From Takakia lepidozioides (Eukaryota > Streptophyta > Takakiopsida > Takakiales > Takakiaceae), in the NCBI GenBank assembly GCA_030704615.1, contig CM060731.1, positions 70,040,756 to 70,104,755 of the forward strand: DNA of 64,000 nucleotides, in the 5' to 3' direction. Each line of letters begins with the position of its first letter. The first letter of the stretch is position 1. A model generated the notes under the pieces. The model was given only the letters and a program-made list of their open reading frames with translations. It searched no databases and was not told the origin of the DNA. Positions 59,401-64,000 of this stretch are shown here, piece by piece. The translations under genes and the position numbers were made by a program.

Positions 59401-59499
59401 GTCTTATTGCACTACAACCCTTCTGTTGGTAATTCCTGGATAAAATAGGGAATATATCCCCGGTCCCAGAACCTTGTTTCACATGGTCCTGATTTTATA

Positions 59500-61570
59500 A
59501 TTATTTTATTAAATTCGGGACAGCCAGAGGTGATGGTCCCGATTTGTTTTAAAAATATAAATTTTTAACTTCAATTCGGGGCCACCATAAGTGACGGTCC
59601 AAATTTTTTGGTTTTGTTTAATTTTTAATTAAATTCGGGATGAGCATAGATGATGGTCTTGAATTTGTGAAATTTATTGTGTTTTTTTATATTAAATTCC
59701 AGGTCGCATAAGTTGGCGGTCCCGAGGTTTCTTAAAATGTTAGTTTTTTTTATTAAATTCAGGATCGCCATAGCTGGCAGTCCCGATTTTTATAATTATA
59801 ATTTTTATTTTATTATTAAATATGGGACCGCCACAAACGGACGGTTCGGATTTTTTAATTTATGAGTATTTTTATTAAATTCGGGACCGCCAGAGTTGGC
59901 AGTCCGGATTTTTCAACTTTTATATTTCTCATGAAATTCGGGACTGCCAGAGTTGGTGGTCACGATTTTCTTTTTCTTTAATTAAATAAGGGACCGCCAA
60001 AGCTTGCAGTCCTGATTTTGTTTATTTATTTATTAAAGTGGGATCATTTGATCTTAGTTTTTGATAAATTTTAATTAAATTTGGGACCGCCAAAGCCGGC
60101 GGTACTGATTATTATTATTTTATTAAATTCAGGAATGATGGAGCTGGCATTTTTTTTAAATAAAATAAAATAAAATAAACTTCCCAATTTTATCCGAAAG
60201 AAATAAAGAAAATCGGGACCGCCAAAAGCTGACGCCTCGAATTTATTAAATTATTTTTTATTAATTGATGCCGCTAGAGCTGCTTTCCTGAATCTATTAA
60301 ATAATTTTCTATAAATTGGGACCGCCAGAGTTGGCAGTCTCGAATTTATTAAATAATTTCTTGAAAATCGGGACCACTAGCTCTGGCGGTCCCGATTATT
60401 AAATGTTTTCTTGAAAAATCAAGGTGTACCAGAGATGGTGGTCCGGATTTATTAATAATATTTAAAAAAAATTGGGACCGCTCGATCCAACGATCCCAAT
60501 TACAGAAAATTTTGCAGATCGTAAGAGAAGTACACGGAAAAGACAAAGTTCATATATTGGTAGAGGGCATACAGATAATCCTTAATAGGGACAGCGGAAG
60601 CAACGGTATCGACAATAATAATCAGGCTTTCATGGCAGGTATGAGGGAGTATACAGTTGGATTGTTGCTAACACAACTCTACCAAAAGGTCGAAGAGAGT
60701 GCTGCGCCAATACCCCTCTGTAACTATCTCTCAACTCCAGATTCTTTTCAGTATAGTTCTCTACGTCTATCTCCGGACAGCGCATTCCTATTGCAGGTCA
60801 TTTACATTTTGCAAAGTGATATCACTGGATATTTGTTCTGACATTTGCATTGGCATGTAGAAAAGCAGTACTCCATGTTGATTACATATACCTATTGTTT
60901 ATAGAAGATGGATGGGTGAGCGAAGAGCTGCTGGAAGACAAATGTGTGGAAAAACCCTGAGTTGTTTGAAGTAAAACTAGCAATATAGAAAATGACATCA
61001 AGAAATATATATTGAGTGCACACCATGCTGACATCAATTCTGTGAGTCTACCCTACAAAGTATTAACAAATGAATTATCCTCATGGGTTCTGGCTAACCC
61101 TAACTTTGTGTTGAACTTGGTGTTGACCATCAAGAAGAAGAATGTTGGCATATGTGATATCATGTCATGAAAAAAATTGGAATTTAATAAATTTAAAAAA
61201 AACGAAAAAATTCACAAATTCAGGATCACCACCTATGGTCATCCCGAATTTAATTTTAAAAAATTATGACAGCCACCTATTGTGGTCCCGAGTAAAAAAT
61301 ATATTTAGAAAAGAAACAAATCGGGACCATCACCTCTAGTTGTCCCGAATTTAATAAACACAAATATAAAATCAGAATCGCCAAAATAAAAACATTCTAA
61401 AAATTAAAAAAATTTGGACTGCTACTTCTGGCGATTTCGAATTTAGTAAATAAAAATAAAAATTTATAAAAATCGATACCACCACTTTTGTTGGTGTTGA
61501 AATTTAGTATAAAATTTTAAAAAATTAAATACATTCAGGACCGCCACCTTTGGCGACCACCCTTTATCGT
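59500..61570. repeat. Hairpin-repeat array (GGGACCGCCA...TGGCGGTCCC)
   Basis: More than twenty degenerate units, mostly 50-70 bp apart, at 59500-60510 and 61200-61570. Each has GGGACCGCCA, a short variable loop (GAGT, AAGC and similar), and TGGCGGTCCCGA or a variant, separated by AT-rich TTAAATT spacers. The inverted pattern gives every unit a small stem-loop. Confidence 0.85.
60512..60841 (+). CDS. Orphan open frame between the two hairpin arrays
   Basis: A 109-codon frame with EGIQIILNRDSGSNGIDN, LLLTQLYQKVEESAAP and SLRLSPDSAFLLQ. Pyrimidine-TTTTGCAG precedes it and CAG|GTCATT lies near its end, so it could be one captured exon of a host gene (about 60520-60796). I recognise no family. 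Confidence 0.3.
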   Translation: MQIVREVHGKDKVHILVEGIQIILNRDSGSNGIDNNNQAFMAGMREYTVGLLLTQLYQKVEESAAPIPLCNYLSTPDSFQYSSLRLSPDSAFLLQVIYILQSDITGYLF

Positions 61571-63029
61571 CATCCAACAACACTCGAAGTGGCCGGTACC
61601 TCTTGCATGCCGGTCCATTCAAATAAAAAATACCATCTTGGTTGTCTAACAAAACAACTTCTTGTGTCATCATGGCATGCTCAATGGCCGGCCTAACTGG
61701 CAGTTGCGTCAACATAGCAGCTGCAGCTTGTCATGGCGCAGCTGTGGCAGTCTTGATCCTCAAATCTGAGGACCTGTGTCGTACAATAATAACTCTGCAA
61801 AAGATGAAGTAACCTCCCCACTCTCACATAACGTCGCTGTCATTCTGAACACTGCAGTTGGTCGTACCCCCGGCGTTGCAATTATGGTCGCCGAGAACAA
61901 TGAAGCCTAACATACAGATGTGGCCGCCCCCAGCAGCATACTAGTTGCAGTAGCCTTGGCATCAGATATTGCTACTACCCATGTGGCTCTCCCTAATGGT
62001 ATGCTAACATTTGCCTCGGTATCACTCGGGTGAGAAGATGCCATGGATAGCGTCGACACTGTCTCCGCCAATGTGAATGATTGAGGCAGTCTGGCCTGAC
62101 GGCTTGTCTCCCCACGCTATGGATCAAACTCCATCTTTGCACCTCGCGGCTCATGAACTTGTGTTGCTCATTGAGTCACAGCTGCAGCAGAATCCACCTA
62201 CACAAGTGGTCCTGGGAGTGTTGCCCCGCACATAAATCTCATGTCTCCCATGTACTCATCCGTTAGGATAACGCTGCTGAAGAGGAACAAGAGGTGGATC
62301 TTCAAGTCTTGGAGCCGGTACCCATTAGAAACTTTGTGGGTCCTTAGGAAGGCCGCGAGTTTTTATTTTCTTGAAATTTGCCCGTCCTTGGTGGCTATAC
62401 TACAGAGGTCATACCCGCCTCCTAAAAATAATACAAGCTGGCATAAGCAGTGTCACGTGTGTTCACCGCGTGGGGTCGTGTAGATAGATGGTATGTGTGG
62501 GCTCACTATTCTATAATCACTGTAAGTTATTTGCATGTTGGTATTGAAACATCGTGTGTCATGGTTGTTTTCAGTCAAGCAATTGAACATTTTGTCCTGG
62601 TATAGTCAAGATGACGGCCTTTTGTCATGTGAGTTTGTAGTGTTGCATATTGATTTACTTGATCTGAAGACATTCTCTTTTCCCTTCTGTTGAAGTCAAT
62701 CTAGACATTATCTTTTGCCATCTGACTGCTCCGCGCAATTTGAGACATCAGAACAATTACTAGTGGGGCATACTTTTCTCTGTTTGAGTGTAGTGCCTGG
62801 TTAGACAGTGATGACGGCAGTATGTGAATTATTGATATACTATATAGTAACATCTGGGTCAGGTAGGATGGGGGTTAGCTGAACAGCAATATGTCGTGCT
62901 GTCATGACAAGCAGTCTCAAACTACTGTACACATTGGGCTTCACTCCCAAGAAAGTATATAGATCAAATAACCTGAAGTGCGAGGTGATATTGCACTGTT
63001 TATTTCATCGATCAACTTCATTGCAACTG

Positions 63030-63904
63030 CAATAACCCTAGTTCGTCTGCCACATAGACAATGAACTCCTCATCTCGCCTCCAGACCTGTTCAATATGTC
63101 ACCAACATTATCAAGAATCCAATGAGAGGGAGAGAAGGCCACATGAGAAAGCGCTCGGCACCAGATCGGAAATTCGTTTGGCTTATCAAGTTCAGCGAGA
63201 ATATTTCCCCAGTATTGGTCATATTGTTCCATCACACCCCAGTAATGATCGTCAAGCAACATTCCTTTGGTCCAAAAATCTTTGTATTTCTTAATACCAT
63301 TTTTTATGAATGATTGTTTTTCTGAGGAGTCGTCCCCGACTCCCCATATCGGTCTTCTTGGAACGGCATCTGGGTCTCCTTCAGGGAGATATGGAGTCCC
63401 ATCAGGATTGGACTTCCACATCTTAACGCTGGAGTTTGTAGGAAGCCACTCCGAATTAGTAGATGACTTCTTGTACTTCATAACGGGCCAATCATCCGCA
63501 TCCTTAAAAAATCGAAAGACGTGCATCTCTGAGATCCCCACCAAAGCCTCATTTCCATCATGAATACAACCCTTAACAAACTTCTTGAAGTCGGGAACCT
63601 CCTGTGTGATTTGAGGAATGAATTGCATATCTCATCAAATCCGGAAGAATGTAGGTGTTGTGTTCCTTTAGCTTATTCGAGAGATAGCTAAAGAATCCGT
63701 CAATATCCTCATGGATGTGCCCAACCATGAGAAAACATCTTTGGCAGTGAGGAGGGATAGGAAAGCAAGCATCCATCTGTTCTTATTGTCCTTGGAGGAG
63801 TTGTCCATCTGCAAATAAAGTCGTCTAGGAAGTGGTCGAGCACCACGTTTATCGGGCGGCCTGCAGGGTTTCAGAGCCTCCAAACATCTTGATTTATCTC
63901 TCAT
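63030..63904 (-). pseudogene. DUF7869-type element protein, broken
   Basis: Reading leftwards from the window edge: LYLQMDNSSKDNKNRWMLAF, then after a frame change near 63735 FLMVGHIHEDIDGFFSYLSN and KEHNTYILPDLMRYA. After another change near 63630 comes FIPQITQEVPDFKKFVKGC, ISEMHVFRFFKDADDWPVMK, LPEGDPDAVPRRPIWG and a stop at 63040. The D-N...K-N, GH-HED-D and KFVKG blocks are hallmarks of the DUF7869 proteins, which are common in plant and other eukaryotic repeats. It may be a DDE-type nuclease fold, but that is inference. Two frame changes make this copy non-functional, unless they are very short introns. It continues beyond the window. Confidence 0.65.
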
Positions 63905-64000
63905 GAGCGTTTCAAAAAAATCATTTTGAACTTCAGTGTCGAAAATGTTCCTGGATTCCCGGCATGTCGGCTTTTCCAGTTGGCACAGGCACCGAGCCAG

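Larger units (their letters stand above)
59410..62642. mobile_element. Possible CACTA-type element
   Basis: The left end CACTACAAC and right end TTTGTAGTG give an 8-9 bp inverted end with the CACTA signature, flanked by TTG on both sides (59407-59409 and 62643-62645), as expected for 3-bp target duplications. A hairpin-repeat array begins right behind the left end, like CACTA subterminal repeats. Against it: the right-hand array stops about 1.1 kb short of the proposed end, and no TNP2-type transposase is visible. Confidence 0.45.

Noticed and set aside
59500-61570. CRISPR-like regular repeats
   Set aside because: The unit is palindromic and about 60 bp in period, but spacers are AT-rich and degenerate, units vary, and the context is plant nuclear DNA. 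It fits transposon subterminal repeats.

Overview
This window is nuclear DNA from a land plant. The evidence is spliced genes with GT-AG introns, a plant-type VAP (PVA41-like) gene, a giant DYW-class PPR gene with nine tandem P-L-S triplets, TTTAGGG-like interstitial repeats and many plant-type transposable elements. The PPR style and the DUF7869-like and intron-bearing pogo-type elements make a seed-free plant (bryophyte, lycophyte or fern) my best guess. That is inference, and I cannot name the species.

Layout. At 0.15-9.3 kb there is a plus-strand WD40 gene whose introns carry two LINE 3' remnants. At 9.76-13.8 kb a convergent minus-strand VAP gene can be read exon by exon (seven coding exons, 257 aa). 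At 14-22 kb there is gene-poor DNA with foldback and TIR elements, a covarying palindrome cluster and SINEs. At 22.2-26.6 kb scattered minus-strand exon-like segments suggest an unidentified gene, perhaps ARM/HEAT-like. At 26.6-31.0 kb lies an intronless 1467-aa PLS-DYW PPR gene on the minus strand, the best-preserved gene here, with a GA microsatellite upstream.

At 32.2-33.2 kb a SINE is split by a 715-bp hAT-like element with perfect 8-bp target duplications. At 33.2-34.2 kb there is a decayed unknown ORF, and at 34.6-37.2 kb a broken pogo/Tigger-type transposase. At 39.2-40.3 kb there is a degenerate telomere-like satellite in which one segment is inverted. At 40.6-42.1 kb lie three gene fragments (DUF7869-type C-terminus, ESCRT-III VPS24, PPR). 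At 42.4-44.2 kb a short-period satellite is interrupted by a C-rich insert. At 44.5-45.5 kb there is an unknown two-exon gene.

At 47.2 kb a DYW-domain scrap remains. At 48.1-50.1 kb there is a LINE reverse transcriptase, and at 50.9-53.1 kb a Ty3/gypsy integrase split by a 1140-bp hAT-like element that itself carries a SINE. At 53.6-56.3 kb there is a second pogo-type transposase with introns. At 59.4-62.6 kb a hairpin-repeat array sits inside a possible CACTA element, and at 63.0-64.0 kb there is a DUF7869-like pseudogene.

Only three genes look like working host genes: WD40, VAP and PPR. They are not functionally linked. The rest is mostly a nested transposon graveyard. I found no strong evidence for an entirely new system. 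The most unusual structures are the covarying palindromes (18.97-19.08 kb), the hairpin array (59.5-61.6 kb), the nested hAT/SINE/integrase structure and the nine-triplet editing factor.
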